The notes: generated by a model not told the origin, from the sequence alone. Shown: positions 47,228 to 58,008, counted from the first letter of the stretch. The stretch: DNA of 64,000 nt from Solitalea longa (GCF_002920915.1 NZ_PQVF01000015.1:1-64000); one strand, 5' to 3'. Numbers and translations are program-made.

Positions 47228-47260
47228 CAAACAGAGGCTGATATATTTATTCAGCCTCCA
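47228..47260 (-). terminator. Terminator of uvrA
   Basis: Minus-strand stem GAGGCTGA/TCAGCCTC with a nine-base loop followed by TGTTTGTTTT, just beyond the uvrA stop. Confidence 0.8.
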
Positions 47261-47264
47261 CTTA

Positions 47265-50093
47265 TTATTTATGATTTAATCTTTCTTTTAAAAACTTGCC
47301 TGTATAGGAATGTTCCGATTTAATTAAGTCTTCCGGAACACCTTCAAATACCAAATTACCTCCCTTTTCTCCGCCCTCTGGCCCGATATCGATGATCCAA
47401 TCGGCGCATTTTATCACGTCCATATTATGTTCGATCACAATAATGGTATTACCCTGTGCAATCAATGCATCGAAAGATTTCATCAGTTTATTGATATCAT
47501 CAAAATGCAATCCCGTGGTGGGTTCATCAAAGATAAATAAAGTATGATGAGGATTATGGCCTTTCACCAGGAATGATGCCAGTTTAATACGCTGTGCCTC
47601 TCCTCCTGATAAGGTATTTGATGATTGCCCTAGTTTAACATAGCCCAAACCAACATCCTGCAAAGGCTGAATCTTCGAAGTGATCTTTTTCTCTTCCACA
47701 AAAAACTCCAAAGCCTCGTCAATACTAAGATCGAGAATTTCGGAAATATCTTTTTCTCTGTATTTTACATCGAGAACATGTTGTTTAAACCGTCTTCCGC
47801 CACAGGTTTCGCAAGGCAAATAAATATCTGCCATAAACTGCATTTCAATTTTCACTTCTCCTTCACCCTGACACGTATCACAACGTCCGCCTTCAACATT
47901 AAACGAAAATGCCGATGGCTTTAAGCCGGATGCCTTTGCAGCCGATTGAGAAGCGAATAAGTTTCGGATTTCATCATATGCCTTAACATACGTCACCGGA
48001 TTGGAACGAGAGGAACGGCCAATCGGATTCTGATCGATCATTTCAATCTGGGCCACCTTAGAAATATCTCCCGATATATTGTTAAAGGCTCCGCTCTGCT
48101 CTCCGGTAAAATTACCGATAGCTTTTTGCAAAGCGGGATAAAGAATACGCTTTACCAAACTTGTTTTGCCCGACCCGCTTACGCCTGTAATACAGGTTAA
48201 GGTATGCAGCGGAAACTTAACGCTTATATTTTTAAGATTGTTTTCCCTTGCTCCCTCAATTTCTATATAATCTGCCCATTTGCGTCGCTGGGCAGGGATA
48301 GCAATTTCTTTTTTCCCCGACAAATACTGACCCGTTAAACTATGTGTATCGGTTAAGATGGCGGCAAAATCTCCTTCAAACACCAATTCTCCACCATTAA
48401 TGCCAGCCCGGGGCCCTATATCGATCAAGTGATCGGCAGCAAGCATGATCTCTTCTTCGTGTTCAACCACTAAAACCGAGTTACCAGCATTACGCAGCGA
48501 TTTTAAAACCCCGATTAAACGATGAGTATCGCGAGGATGCAAGCCTATGCTTGGTTCGTCTAAAACATAAACGGAACCGACCAAACTACTTCCCAGGGAT
48601 GTAGCCAGGTTAATGCGTTGAGACTCTCCTCCCGACAAGGTATTTGATAATCGATTTAAGGTTAAATAACCCAATCCAACATCATTTAAAAATCGTAAGC
48701 GATTTTGAATTTCAATCAGCAAACGTTTAGAAACCTGAGCGTCATGTTCGTTCAATTGAATCTCTTCAAAAAACTTCGAAGCTTTTTCCAAAGACATTAA
48801 CACAATATCAGTGATCGATTTTCCGGCAATCTTCACATAGCTGGCATCTTTTCGCAAACGGCTACCCTTACAATCAGGACAAACTGTTTTACCTCTGTAT
48901 CTGGAAAGGATTACCCGATACTGAATTTTATAAGTTTGAGATTCGAGATCTTTAAAGAAGTCATTTAAACCACCAAAGTATCGGTTACCGGTCCATAGCA
49001 ATTCCTTTTCTTCCTCAGTTAGTTCGATATATGCCCGATGAATAGGAAAATCAAACTTGGCCGCATTCTTAATCAAAGCCTCATTCCATTCCTTCATCTT
49101 TTCTCCACGCCATGGAGCAATGGCACTGTCATAAATAGATTTCGATTTATCCGGAATCACCAGATCAGGATCTATACCGATCACACTTCCGTATCCCTCA
49201 CAGGTTTTGCAAGCTCCGTATGGGTTATTAAAGCTGAAAAACTGTGGCGTTGGCTCCTCAAAACGCATTTCATCCAACTCGAACCGGTCGCAAAAATGCC
49301 TTTCAATGTTTTCATCTGTAGCTTCATCTTTATATTGAACATACGCATCTCCCTTGCCTTCAAAGAAAGCGGTTTGAACCGAATCCGAAATTCTGTTTAA
49401 AGTATCTTCTTCCCTATCCACAATAATTCGGTCGACTAAAATCCTTAATTCTCCCTCCTTTAATGGATGATTGGCGTCAATAGATTTATCTTCTAATAGA
49501 TCTTCAATTTTTGAAACACTACCGTGATAGGCTACCCGTTTAAAACCTTTTTGCAGTAAAACAGCCAGTTCTTCCTTCAGGGCGCGGTTATTATGAGGAT
49601 GTAACGGACAAAAAACATTTACCGCTGTATCATCGGTCAATGATAAAATAAAATCAGTTACGCTAGTCACGCTGTCGCGCTTAACCTCCATCCCTGAAAT
49701 TGGCGAATATGTTCTTCCCACCCTTGCAAAAAGCAATTTCAGATAATCATAAATTTCAGTAGAAGTCCCTACTGTAGAGCGGGGATTTGACGTGTTTACT
49801 TTTTGTTCAATGGCAATTGCCGGGGCTATACCTTTGATATAATCAACTTCGGGTTTATTCATTCGGCCCATAAACTGGCGGGCATAAGCAGATAAACTTT
49901 CCACATAACGACGTTGGCCTTCGGCATATAATGTATCAAAGGCTAAACTTGATTTGCCTGACCCCGAAAGGCCGGTTATTACCACAAGTTTGTTCTTAGG
50001 AATGGCCACATCCACGTTTTTTAAATTGTGAACTCTGGCCCCTTTTATCACTATGTGCGTTTTCGCACTGATCTCGTCAATATTTTTACTCAT
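47265..50093 (-). CDS. uvrA: UvrA excinuclease subunit A
   Basis: DNA damage-recognition ATPase of nucleotide excision repair. I chose ATG 50093 (MSKNIDEISAK), which gives 942 residues; the extra 20 upstream residues are not family-like. Two ABC ATPase modules each have Walker A (GLSGSGKSSLAF, GVSGSGKTSL) and signature (LSGGE) motifs, and zinc-finger cysteines appear as CKTCEGYG, CPDCKG, CDTCQGEG and CETCGGRR. Normal length. Confidence 0.97.
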   Translation of the reverse strand: MSKNIDEISAKTHIVIKGARVHNLKNVDVAIPKNKLVVITGLSGSGKSSLAFDTLYAEGQRRYVESLSAYARQFMGRMNKPEVDYIKGIAPAIAIEQKVNTSNPRSTVGTSTEIYDYLKLLFARVGRTYSPISGMEVKRDSVTSVTDFILSLTDDTAVNVFCPLHPHNNRALKEELAVLLQKGFKRVAYHGSVSKIEDLLEDKSIDANHPLKEGELRILVDRIIVDREEDTLNRISDSVQTAFFEGKGDAYVQYKDEATDENIERHFCDRFELDEMRFEEPTPQFFSFNNPYGACKTCEGYGSVIGIDPDLVIPDKSKSIYDSAIAPWRGEKMKEWNEALIKNAAKFDFPIHRAYIELTEEEKELLWTGNRYFGGLNDFFKDLESQTYKIQYRVILSRYRGKTVCPDCKGSRLRKDASYVKIAGKSITDIVLMSLEKASKFFEEIQLNEHDAQVSKRLLIEIQNRLRFLNDVGLGYLTLNRLSNTLSGGESQRINLATSLGSSLVGSVYVLDEPSIGLHPRDTHRLIGVLKSLRNAGNSVLVVEHEEEIMLAADHLIDIGPRAGINGGELVFEGDFAAILTDTHSLTGQYLSGKKEIAIPAQRRKWADYIEIEGARENNLKNISVKFPLHTLTCITGVSGSGKTSLVKRILYPALQKAIGNFTGEQSGAFNNISGDISKVAQIEMIDQNPIGRSSRSNPVTYVKAYDEIRNLFASQSAAKASGLKPSAFSFNVEGGRCDTCQGEGEVKIEMQFMADIYLPCETCGGRRFKQHVLDVKYREKDISEILDLSIDEALEFFVEEKKITSKIQPLQDVGLGYVKLGQSSNTLSGGEAQRIKLASFLVKGHNPHHTLFIFDEPTTGLHFDDINKLMKSFDALIAQGNTIIVIEHNMDVIKCADWIIDIGPEGGEKGGNLVFEGVPEDLIKSEHSYTGKFLKERLNHK

Positions 50094-50350
50094 TAAAACC
50101 GTTTGAAAAAGGTACGAAGTTTGAACATTTGCCCTGTTAGAAAAGTTTAGCAAAACTGCATATTTTCAACACTCAATAAAAATATATTTGTGTTTGAAAA
50201 TTGTGGTTATAACAAAAATATATTTTTGATTTTTTGAAAATAGTCGTTTATTTGTGATATAACCCAAAAACAACAGGAGGAAATTATAGGCTAAAAATCT
50301 ACACTACTTTAATATTTTTTTTAATTAAAAGTTAACATAGATAGAGGCCC

Positions 50351-50932
50351 ATGAACCGCCATCAAGAAAACGATCAATCCCTGATTCACCATTATCTTAA
50401 GGGTAATGAAGAAGCGCTCGAAATTCTCATTAATCGTCATAAAGCCAAAATTTACACAACTATCTATTTATTGGTTAAAGATTCTTATTTAGCTGAGGAT
50501 ATTTTCCAGGATACTTTTATCAAGGTAATCAATACCCTTAGAGCCGGTAAATACAATGAAGAAGGTAAGTTTTTACCATGGGTTTTACGTATTGCCCATA
50601 ACCTTGTTATCGATCATTTCCGTAAAGACAAACGCACACCGGTGGTTACCACTATCGACGGATACGACATCTTCAACGTTTTGCACTTTGTTGATGAAAA
50701 TGCGGAAGATAAAATGATCAGAGAGCAAAATATTGCCGATTTAAGAAAGCTGATATTAATGCTTCCGGAAGAACAAAGAGAAGTGTTGATCATGCGTCAT
50801 TACGCCGACTTAAGTTTTAAAGAGATAGCCGATATAACTGAAGTAAGCATTAACACTGCCCTTGGCCGTATGCGCTATGCTTTAAATAACTTGCGCAAGA
50901 TGATGAATATTAAAGAAGAAAGTTTAAAATAG
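50351..50932 (+). CDS. ECF-type RNA polymerase sigma factor
   Basis: A 193-residue extracytoplasmic-function sigma factor. Region 2 is at about 25-95 (AEDIFQDTFIKVINTLR ... AHNLVIDHFRKDKR) and region 4 at about 130-182 (LPEEQREVLIMRHYADLSFKEIAD, then helix-turn-helix). A short 20-residue N-terminus precedes it. No anti-sigma gene follows; the downstream terminator makes it monocistronic. The target genes are unknown. Confidence 0.92.
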   Translation: MNRHQENDQSLIHHYLKGNEEALEILINRHKAKIYTTIYLLVKDSYLAEDIFQDTFIKVINTLRAGKYNEEGKFLPWVLRIAHNLVIDHFRKDKRTPVVTTIDGYDIFNVLHFVDENAEDKMIREQNIADLRKLILMLPEEQREVLIMRHYADLSFKEIADITEVSINTALGRMRYALNNLRKMMNIKEESLK

Positions 50933-50963
50933 GCTAACAAATAAACTGTAGCTCATTTATATA

Positions 50964-50995
50964 AAACGCCTTGATAATAGATCAAGGCGTTTTTC
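50964..50995 (+). terminator. Terminator of the sigma factor gene
   Basis: Stem AACGCCTTGAT/ATCAAGGCGTT with a short loop followed by TTTT, 30 bases after the stop. Confidence 0.9.
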
Positions 50996-51000
50996 ATTTG

Positions 51001-51186
51001 TAGGTAGGAGTTAGATTTTAGATCTACAACCTAACTCCTACCTTTTTACTCGCCCTCTACAATCGTAAAGCCCAAATTGTTATTTGTACTTCTTGCTTTG
51101 TACTTTCTACTCTTCACTCTAAAATCCTAAATCCCAAATCGTACTTTGTACTTCTTACTTTGTACTTTCCCTTTATACTTTATCCC
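51001..51186. repeat. Repeat cluster: inverted repeat plus TACTTTGTACTT-type units
   Basis: GGTAGGAGTTAG (51003-51014) and CTAACTCCTACC (51031-51042) are perfect inverted arms followed by TTTTT. Beyond them, from about 51084, TTGTACTTCTTGCTTTGTAC and CGTACTTTGTACTTCTTACT units repeat, with CAAATCGTACTTTG. The same words occur at 17528 and 29122-29152. No gene is visible in the 370-bp gap (50933-51305). Confidence 0.75.
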
Positions 51187-51305
51187 AATTGTTGCATAAA
51201 GCTGTTGGTAATACTGTTTAAAAATTGAATATTGTACGCAGTTTACGCAGCCATAGCTATCATTGAATGAATATTTAAACCAATTGAATAACAACAACTT
51301 AAACC

Positions 51306-52019
51306 ATGACCATAAAAACAGCACTCAGATCTTCTTTAACAGCGTTTTGTCTACTTTCATCAGCCTTAGTGCTGTTTTCTTGCCAAAACGGTAACAAATC
51401 GGGACAAAAACTAGGCGATGACACCGTTTATGTAAAAGGCCTATATGTGCATTCAGAAAAACTGGATAGTTTGAGAGATTGTGTTGATACATCAATGGTT
51501 TTCTTCGTAAAAGATGAAACAGGTACGCTGGCTCAGCGCTATGATAGTTTGCCGGCCATTAAACACACCGAAGAAGCTGTTTTAGTAGAACTAAAAGGTA
51601 TTATTTCTAAAACCACTAACGACAGTATTGCTAAAACCCTTCCTAAAACGTTGAAAGTATATGAAGTTCGCCGTATGGAACATAAAAACTATCAAAACGT
51701 TTGTATTCCGTATGATTTCTGGGCCTTGGGAAGTGAACCAAGCTGGAACCTGGAGATCTCAAAATCTGAAAACCTGATCTCATTCTCTGATTTTAATACG
51801 CAAAAAGCATATCGTTTTAATTTCAAGGAACCTATAATTAATAAAGACACTACTTCATGGACCTATGAAACCCGTAACAAGGAAGAAAGGGCTAATATTC
51901 GCATCACGATTCGTCAGCAAGAGTGCAGTGATACCATGACCGATACAAAGTATAAATTCAGTGCCGAAATACTGATCAATGGTAAAAGTTATAAAGGCTG
52001 CGCCATTTCCTGGAAATAA
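51306..52019 (+). CDS. Lipoprotein with COG3650-like C-terminal domain
   Basis: A 237-residue lipoprotein (lipobox VLFSC, cysteine 26). The C-terminal part from about 140 has FWALGSEPSWNLEISKSENLISFSD and CSDTMTDTKYKFSAEILINGKSYKGCA, resembling the COG3650 domain of periplasmic lipoproteins. The middle (VYEVRRMEHKNYQNVC) is uncertain. Function unknown; perhaps a stress or envelope lipoprotein. Ends with a hairpin. Confidence 0.68.
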   Translation: MTIKTALRSSLTAFCLLSSALVLFSCQNGNKSGQKLGDDTVYVKGLYVHSEKLDSLRDCVDTSMVFFVKDETGTLAQRYDSLPAIKHTEEAVLVELKGIISKTTNDSIAKTLPKTLKVYEVRRMEHKNYQNVCIPYDFWALGSEPSWNLEISKSENLISFSDFNTQKAYRFNFKEPIINKDTTSWTYETRNKEERANIRITIRQQECSDTMTDTKYKFSAEILINGKSYKGCAISWK

Positions 52020-52054
52020 TAAAGGGTTGTAATGATAAACGGTTAAACTGTTAT

Positions 52055-52091
52055 TTGTTTTACCCGATTAATTGTAAATCAGGTAAAACAA
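52055..52091 (+). terminator. Terminator-like hairpin after the lipoprotein gene
   Basis: Perfect arms TTGTTTTACC/GGTAAAACAA with inner pairing GATT/AATC, followed by TTTTAC, 35 bases after the stop. Confidence 0.65.
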
Positions 52092-52377
52092 TTTTACAAT
52101 AAATCAATTTACAGTTAAGCCATATGGCATTTTGTCTTGCATCAATTTTGAACATGCTTTTTATTTAGAATTTTTATAAATAAGCAAAACCTGTTATAAC
52201 CGGCGATTCTAAACCGATTTTTTGTAAATTCGCATTGCTTAAATTATGAATTTCATAAAGTTGAATAAAAACTTTTATCAATTCTTCCGAGCCATCTCTA
52301 AATTTCGCTAAACCTTCTGCCCAAACAGAGGTTATTTAATTAAGTCCATATTAAAAAAACATATAATACTCATAAAA
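52092..52377 (+). promoter_or_regulatory. Upstream region of the aconitase gene
   Basis: Gene-free, AT-rich region. A possible -7 element, TAAATTCG, lies near 52226, with no convincing -33 match. It gives a long leader of about 140 bases before the ATG; no riboswitch fold was recognised. Confidence 0.35.
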
Positions 52378-54645
52378 ATGGCGTTTGACATAGAAATGAT
52401 CAAGAAGGTTTATGAGCGCATGCCAGCCCGTGTAGAGGCGGCACGTAAGCTTGTAGGCCGTCCGTTAACACTTACCGAAAAAATTCTTTATTCTCACTTA
52501 TGGGATGGTACTCCTGGTACTATCTATGAACGTGGCAAGTCATACGTTGATTTTGCTCCGGATCGGGTAGCCATGCAAGATGCAACGGCTCAAATGGCCT
52601 TGTTACAATTTATGCAAGCAGGCCGCCCTAAAGTTGCGGTTCCTTCAACTGTTCATTGCGACCACTTAATTACTGCGAAAGTTGGTTCTTCCGAGGATTT
52701 ACATTCAGCAGAAGTTACGAATAAAGAAGTTTATGATTTCTTATCATCTGTTTCAAACAAATATGGTATTGGATTCTGGAAACCAGGTGCAGGTATCATT
52801 CACCAGGTAGTTTTAGAAAACTACGCGTTTCCGGGTGGTATGATGATCGGTACCGACTCGCACACTGTAAATGCTGGTGGTTTAGGTATGATCGCAATTG
52901 GTGTGGGTGGTGCTGATGCATGTGACGTAATGGCTGGCCTGCCTTGGGAGTTGAAATTCCCTAAATTGATCGGCGTGAAATTAACCGGTAAATTAAGTGG
53001 CTGGACTGCTCCAAAAGACGTGATCTTAAAAGTTGCCGGAATTTTAACTGTAAAAGGTGGAACCGGTTGCATTGTAGAATATTTTGGCGAAGGTGTTACC
53101 TCTATGTCATGTACAGGTAAAGGTACTATCGCTAACATGGGTGCTGAAATTGGTGCAACCACTTCAACTTTCGGTTATGATGAGTCAATGGAGCGTTATT
53201 TACGTTCAACTGATCGTAATGAAGTTGCTGACTTGGCTAATGGAATCAAAGAACATTTAACAGCAGATGCTGAAGTGTATGCTAACCCTGAGAAATATTT
53301 CGATCAGTTGATCGAAATTAACTTAGATGAACTAGAGCCACACTTAAACGGTCCTTTCACTCCAGATTTAGCTACCCCTATTTCAAAAATTAAAGAAGAA
53401 GCTGAGAAAAACGGTTGGCCTACCAAAATTGAAGTAGGATTGATCGGTTCTTGTACCAACTCTTCATATGAAGATATTGCACGTGCTGCTTCATTAGCGA
53501 AACAGGTTGCTAATAAAAACCTTAAAACTAAAGCTGAATTCACTATCACTCCAGGTTCGGAGTTAGTACGTTATACCATTGAGCGCGACGGTTTCTTAGA
53601 AACTTTTGATCAGATTGGTGCTAAAGTATTTGCTAACGCTTGTGGACCATGTATCGGTATGTGGGCACGTGTTGGTGCTGAGAAAGCTGAAAAGAATACC
53701 ATTGTACACTCATTCAACCGTAACTTCGCTAAACGTGCCGATGGCAATCCAAATACATTTGCCTTTGTAGGTTCTCCTGAATTGGTGACCGCTTTAGCTA
53801 TTGCTGGTGATCTTACCTTTAACCCTGCTACCGATTTCTTAACCAATGAAAAAGGCGAGAAAGTTAAATTAGATCCTCCTACAGGTGACGAGTTACCAAC
53901 TAAAGGATTTGCAGTTGAAGACGCTGGTTATCAAGCTCCTGCTGAAGACGGCAGTGGTGTAACTGTTGCTGTTGCTCCTACTTCTGACCGTTTACAATTA
54001 TTAGATCCATTTGCTGCTTGGGAAGGAACTGATCTTAAAGGATTAAAACTTTTGATCAAAGCTAAAGGTAAATGTACAACCGACCATATCTCAATGGCCG
54101 GCCCTTGGTTAAAATACCGCGGTCACTTAGATAATATCTCTAACAATATGTTAATTGGTGCAGTTAACTTCTTTAATGAAAAAACTGACAATGTTAAAAA
54201 CCAATTAACCGGCGAATATGGTCCGGTTCCGGCTACTCAGCGTGCTTACAAAGCAGCTGGTATCGGTTCAATTGTTGTTGGGGACGAAAACTACGGTGAA
54301 GGTTCTTCACGTGAGCATGCTGCCATGGAGCCTCGTCATTTAGGAGTTCGTGTAGTGTTAACTAAATCGTTTGCACGTATTCACGAAACTAACCTTAAAA
54401 AGCAAGGTATGTTAGGTGTTACTTTTGCTACCCCTGCCGACTATGATAAAATTCAGGAAAATGATGTTATCGATATTATCGGCCTAACAGATTTTGCTCC
54501 AGGTAAACAATTAACTATTGTTTTACACCATGCTGATGGTTCTACTGAGCAATTCGCTGTAAATCATACTTATAATGAACAGCAGATCGAATGGTTTAAG
54601 GCAGGTGGTGCATTAAACATTATTCGTAAACAAGTTGTGAACTAA
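52378..54645 (+). CDS. Aconitate hydratase (mitochondrial type)
   Basis: TCA-cycle enzyme that isomerises citrate to isocitrate through a 4Fe-4S cluster. The 755-residue protein resembles mitochondrial aconitase more than bacterial AcnA or AcnB in length and in the opening [15 protein letters not shown]. Cluster cysteines are C359 ([10 protein letters not shown]), C422 and C425 (ACGPCIGMW). The swivel domain at the C-terminus holds [22 protein letters not shown]. Codon use is strongly biased, as for a highly expressed gene. It has its own terminator. Confidence 0.96.
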   Translation: MAFDIEMIKKVYERMPARVEAARKLVGRPLTLTEKILYSHLWDGTPGTIYERGKSYVDFAPDRVAMQDATAQMALLQFMQAGRPKVAVPSTVHCDHLITAKVGSSEDLHSAEVTNKEVYDFLSSVSNKYGIGFWKPGAGIIHQVVLENYAFPGGMMIGTDSHTVNAGGLGMIAIGVGGADACDVMAGLPWELKFPKLIGVKLTGKLSGWTAPKDVILKVAGILTVKGGTGCIVEYFGEGVTSMSCTGKGTIANMGAEIGATTSTFGYDESMERYLRSTDRNEVADLANGIKEHLTADAEVYANPEKYFDQLIEINLDELEPHLNGPFTPDLATPISKIKEEAEKNGWPTKIEVGLIGSCTNSSYEDIARAASLAKQVANKNLKTKAEFTITPGSELVRYTIERDGFLETFDQIGAKVFANACGPCIGMWARVGAEKAEKNTIVHSFNRNFAKRADGNPNTFAFVGSPELVTALAIAGDLTFNPATDFLTNEKGEKVKLDPPTGDELPTKGFAVEDAGYQAPAEDGSGVTVAVAPTSDRLQLLDPFAAWEGTDLKGLKLLIKAKGKCTTDHISMAGPWLKYRGHLDNISNNMLIGAVNFFNEKTDNVKNQLTGEYGPVPATQRAYKAAGIGSIVVGDENYGEGSSREHAAMEPRHLGVRVVLTKSFARIHETNLKKQGMLGVTFATPADYDKIQENDVIDIIGLTDFAPGKQLTIVLHHADGSTEQFAVNHTYNEQQIEWFKAGGALNIIRKQVVN

Positions 54646-54664
54646 TTAATTCCCAACTTTTATA

Positions 54665-54695
54665 AAAAAACCCGGCCACAAACCGGGTTTTTTAT
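54665..54695. terminator. Bidirectional terminator after aconitase
   Basis: Stem AAACCCGG/CCGGGTTT with a seven-base loop and A/T runs on both sides; it also serves the convergent gene at 54696. Confidence 0.9.
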
Positions 54696-55136
54696 TTATT
54701 GGAACTTCAGCTCTCTCATTAGTTTCGTTCCAATGATATCTCTCATATCAACTCTTGATACCATTATCTTCTTTTGAACATCTTCATTTCCAACCACCTT
54801 CTGCTCCATTGCATCCATCTTATCACTTAATCCATCTAAGGCGGCCATATTTTTATATTCCACCAAAATGAGCATATTCCAATCTCCCTGTCCGCTGGCA
54901 TCTCCCGAAAGTATTTTATATGACACTAGCAGCCCTTGCTTGATGGCTTCGTCATATAGTTTTCGCAACCCTCCATTTAAACTTTTAAGATAATCCTCTC
55001 CCATTCCAGGTTTTACCCTGATCATGGTGATGTCCCAAACCGAGCTTTCCGTATATGGTTTCATAGATTGGGAATTAGCAGTATAGGCAATACAAATCAA
55101 GCCTATCATTAGTACATAGGTTTTAATTGATTTCAT
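54696..55136 (-). CDS. Secreted protein, probably a dimeric alpha/beta-barrel (NIPSNAP/ABM-like)
   Basis: A 146-residue protein with a signal peptide ending TANSQ. The mature part opens with SVWDITMIRVKPGMGEDYLKSL and has WNMLILVEYKNMAALD, a ferredoxin-like strand-helix pattern seen in small ABM-like domains. The start has a strong Shine-Dalgarno (AAGGAGG) close before the ATG, which is rare in this window. Function unknown; stands alone. Confidence 0.68.
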   Translation of the reverse strand: MKSIKTYVLMIGLICIAYTANSQSMKPYTESSVWDITMIRVKPGMGEDYLKSLNGGLRKLYDEAIKQGLLVSYKILSGDASGQGDWNMLILVEYKNMAALDGLSDKMDAMEQKVVGNEDVQKKIMVSRVDMRDIIGTKLMRELKFQ

Positions 55137-55486
55137 AAGTCCTCCTTTCTAAAGGTGATTTAAAATGAAATGAAAATAGATGGCAGTAGAGAAATTTTGA
55201 ATGGAAGTAATTGAACTAAAGTTAATTATAATAAAACATAAATTAACGAGACTATTTAAGTTTCTTGAACAAACTGTGGTTAACTTTTCTCATAATTTAA
55301 ATTCCATCGTAAAATTCTACGTTATAATTTGTTATAAAATTTTACATAGAGTTTATAAAACAAAACAATAGTTTTTAATGCAGGTGTTTATCAAAATATT
55401 TTTCCACAAAAATTATAATTGGTATGGTTTTTTAAATATTAATGGTAATATAGCTGTACAAACTAAACTAAACTCAATAATAAACC
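55137..55486. other. AT-rich gene-free stretch
   Basis: About 350 bases with high A/T content between divergent genes; it should hold promoters for both, but no consensus pair was clear enough to call and no RNA gene was recognised. Confidence 0.5.
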
Positions 55487-55807
55487 ATGAAGAAATTTGT
55501 TCACTTATTTCAATACTTAACAGAGCTGACCAAAAAGGGCTATAATTATACTTTTGAACTTACCGGAAATGGCATTCGATTAATTGAAAAAAATATTTTT
55601 TTAAGCCCGGATAACTTTACAATTAAGGAGTATTACAAACTTGATGGAATAAAAGACCCGCAAGATGCTTCATTAATATTTGCCATTGAATCAAACGATG
55701 GTTTATTCAAAGGCGCATTGATTACTGCCTACTCTGCATTTAACGATTTACTCTCAGCCGATCTAATTAAGAAATTAGCTTTGCATCCGGCTCCGTACAA
55801 CAACTAA
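55487..55807 (+). CDS. Small conserved protein (often mislabelled PRPP synthetase)
   Basis: A 106-residue cytosolic protein with the pattern YNYTFELTGNGIRLIEKNIFLSPDNFTIKEYYKLDGIKDPQDASLIFAIES. As I recall, near relatives in Bacteroidota carry the database name phosphoribosylpyrophosphate synthetase, but this protein is far too short for that enzyme and lacks its motifs. Function unknown. It has its own terminator. Confidence 0.7.
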   Translation: MKKFVHLFQYLTELTKKGYNYTFELTGNGIRLIEKNIFLSPDNFTIKEYYKLDGIKDPQDASLIFAIESNDGLFKGALITAYSAFNDLLSADLIKKLALHPAPYNN

Positions 55808-55830
55808 TACATTTAAATCAAAATAAATTG

Positions 55831-55866
55831 AAAGCGTCCCGATATTTTCAGGACGCTTTCTCTATT
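55831..55866 (+). terminator. Terminator of the small conserved gene
   Basis: Stem AAAGCGTCC/GGACGCTTT with a loop of about 11 bases followed by CTCTATTTT, 23 bases after the stop. Confidence 0.85.
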
Positions 55867-55953
55867 TTAATTTCTCCCCATTTTCAACATCGAACCTATT
55901 GTTAATCAACACTTCATGCTTACTATTTAGAAATTCTTTTCTTAAATTAAAGC

Positions 55954-58008
55954 ATGGCTCTCAAAATTTACGTTTCTCTAATCTTACTATTACTTTTTGT
56001 TTATTCTCAACAAGCAAAGGCACAAACTACGGCGAGTGATAATTGTGCCAATGCAACTGCAATTACCAGCGTTAATAATTATTGTTCAGCAGATGGAGCT
56101 TTTAGTAATGCCAATGCCACCACTGGTGATCCGGCGAAACCACAAGCCTGGCCTTCTGTGGGCAAAGACGTTTGGTTTAAATTTACCGCAGTAGCGCTTG
56201 ATATCAACATTACCGTTTCCGGTAATGTAAACGGAATGGGAGGAACGATAACAAAACCCCTCATTCAACTTTACAGCGGCGATTGCTTTACCTTTAATGA
56301 GATCTTCTCTTCTGTTCTTACAAATGGAAATGTTAGTACCTTATACAAAGGCGGCTTGGCCATTGGAACAGTTTATTACATCAGGATAAGCGCGGAAAAT
56401 AACAATACCGGAACCTTTAAAATTTGCGTCAACAATTACAACCCTATTTTAAAACCCGGACAAGATTGCAGCTCGGCTTCATTTTTATGTAATAAAGATT
56501 CCTTTACTCAAACTAACGTAGTGGGAGCCGGAACCAATAACCGCGAGGCGGCAGGCACTTGCCTCGACCCAATTCCGCAGGAACCTTCAGAATCGAACAG
56601 CGCCTGGTATAAATGGACAGCAGCTAATTCAGGAACCTTAACATTCACCATCACGCCTACTGTTTCTACTGATGATATTGACTGGGTTTTATATGACTTA
56701 GGCATTGGTGGTGATTGCAGTAGGATAAATGCCGGCAACGCAATTCGATGCGCAGCCGGAAGTGGTGTTACTTGTAACCCTTTTTACAATCAAACCGGCA
56801 TGAACCTTGGGGCAACAGATACCCGCGAAGAACCTGGTTGCATTCCGGGACAAGATGGTTTTGTTAAATTTATTAACATGCAGCAAGATCATAATTATGC
56901 CTTATTAGTTAATAATTTTTCGAGCGGAAACAATGGTTTTACCATTGAGTTTGGAGGATCGGGAGAGTTTCAAGGGCCTACTGCATCCGTTAGCGCCACT
57001 CCTTTAGACCCGGCTTGCGGAACTACACAGCGATACAGTTTTACAGCCACTGTTAAAGATGCCATAAAATATAAATGGACATTTGGAGAAGGGGCCTCGC
57101 CTGCTGAAGCTAATACCCTGGGACCACATACTGTAACGTACACAACAGCAGGTGTTAAAACAGCTGTATTGCAGGTAGAAGGTGAAAAAGGCTGTAATGT
57201 AATTGCTTATCAAACGTTTACTGTTGGCCTGAAACCTGAAATACCGATTATATTAAGTAGCAGCTCTGCAATTTGTGAAAATGATGTATTAAAGCTGGAG
57301 GCTAAAGATGTACCCGGGGCTACTTATTTATGGACCGGGCCCAATGGTTTTACTTCCACTGAAAGAAACCCTTCAATTACTGCACAAGGCACTAGATCTC
57401 TTGGGACTTATACATTAAAGATCTCAAAATTTGGCTGTGAAAGCGAAGCGGCTACCCAGGTTATCGACCGGATCATTCCCAATCCTGTGGCTTCATTTAC
57501 AACTGATCCGGCTATCCCCGTTAAACTATTCCCTCCATACACCGTAAAGTTTAATAACACATCCATAAACGCCGATTCATTTTTATGGGATTTTGGCGAT
57601 GGTACCACTTCAACAGAAACCAACCCTGAACATGTTTACGAAAAAGACGGAGAATATAATATAAAACTTACTGCCACTAACCAGCAAAGTTGTAATAGCA
57701 CGGTTATAATAGGAACCTTAACGATTTCCTCGGAAAGTGAAATTTTTACCCCAAATGTAATAACCCCCAATAGTGATGGTTTAAATGATACCTTTGTGGT
57801 AACGGTTACTCATATTAAAACGTATAAACTATCAATTTTCGACCGATGGGGAGCAAAACTGTTTGAGTCAAACAATATTGATTTCAGGTGGGATGGAACT
57901 TGCAATAATGAACCGGTTCCTCCGGCAACTTATTATTATGTTATCGATGGTTTAAATGAGAATAACAGGGCCGTTAAAAAGGCAGGAGACATTACTGTAA
58001 TTTACTGA
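55954..58008 (+). CDS. Secreted adhesin-like protein with PKD domains and type-B T9SS C-terminal domain
   Basis: A 684-residue exported protein (signal peptide ending KAQT). Two similar N-terminal beta domains (about 30-160 and 168-330) contain DVWFKFTA and SAWYKWTA. PKD-like repeats follow (KWTFGEGASP ... FLWDFGDGTTSTETNPEHVY). The last ~85 residues, FTPNVITPNSDGLNDTF and YKLSIFDRWGAKLFES, are the CHU_C gliding-motility C-terminal domain used by type IX secretion. It would be exported across the outer membrane. rlmH follows 14 bp later. Confidence 0.92.
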   Translation: MALKIYVSLILLLLFVYSQQAKAQTTASDNCANATAITSVNNYCSADGAFSNANATTGDPAKPQAWPSVGKDVWFKFTAVALDINITVSGNVNGMGGTITKPLIQLYSGDCFTFNEIFSSVLTNGNVSTLYKGGLAIGTVYYIRISAENNNTGTFKICVNNYNPILKPGQDCSSASFLCNKDSFTQTNVVGAGTNNREAAGTCLDPIPQEPSESNSAWYKWTAANSGTLTFTITPTVSTDDIDWVLYDLGIGGDCSRINAGNAIRCAAGSGVTCNPFYNQTGMNLGATDTREEPGCIPGQDGFVKFINMQQDHNYALLVNNFSSGNNGFTIEFGGSGEFQGPTASVSATPLDPACGTTQRYSFTATVKDAIKYKWTFGEGASPAEANTLGPHTVTYTTAGVKTAVLQVEGEKGCNVIAYQTFTVGLKPEIPIILSSSSAICENDVLKLEAKDVPGATYLWTGPNGFTSTERNPSITAQGTRSLGTYTLKISKFGCESEAATQVIDRIIPNPVASFTTDPAIPVKLFPPYTVKFNNTSINADSFLWDFGDGTTSTETNPEHVYEKDGEYNIKLTATNQQSCNSTVIIGTLTISSESEIFTPNVITPNSDGLNDTFVVTVTHIKTYKLSIFDRWGAKLFESNNIDFRWDGTCNNEPVPPATYYYVIDGLNENNRAVKKAGDITVIY

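Noticed and set aside
49038-49400. 120-residue plus-strand frame inside uvrA
   Set aside because: Shadow of the well-supported uvrA gene; no independent coding sign.
51001-51186. Possible CRISPR-like array
   Set aside because: Units are short, irregular and lack unique spacers of constant length; they are intergenic repeats.
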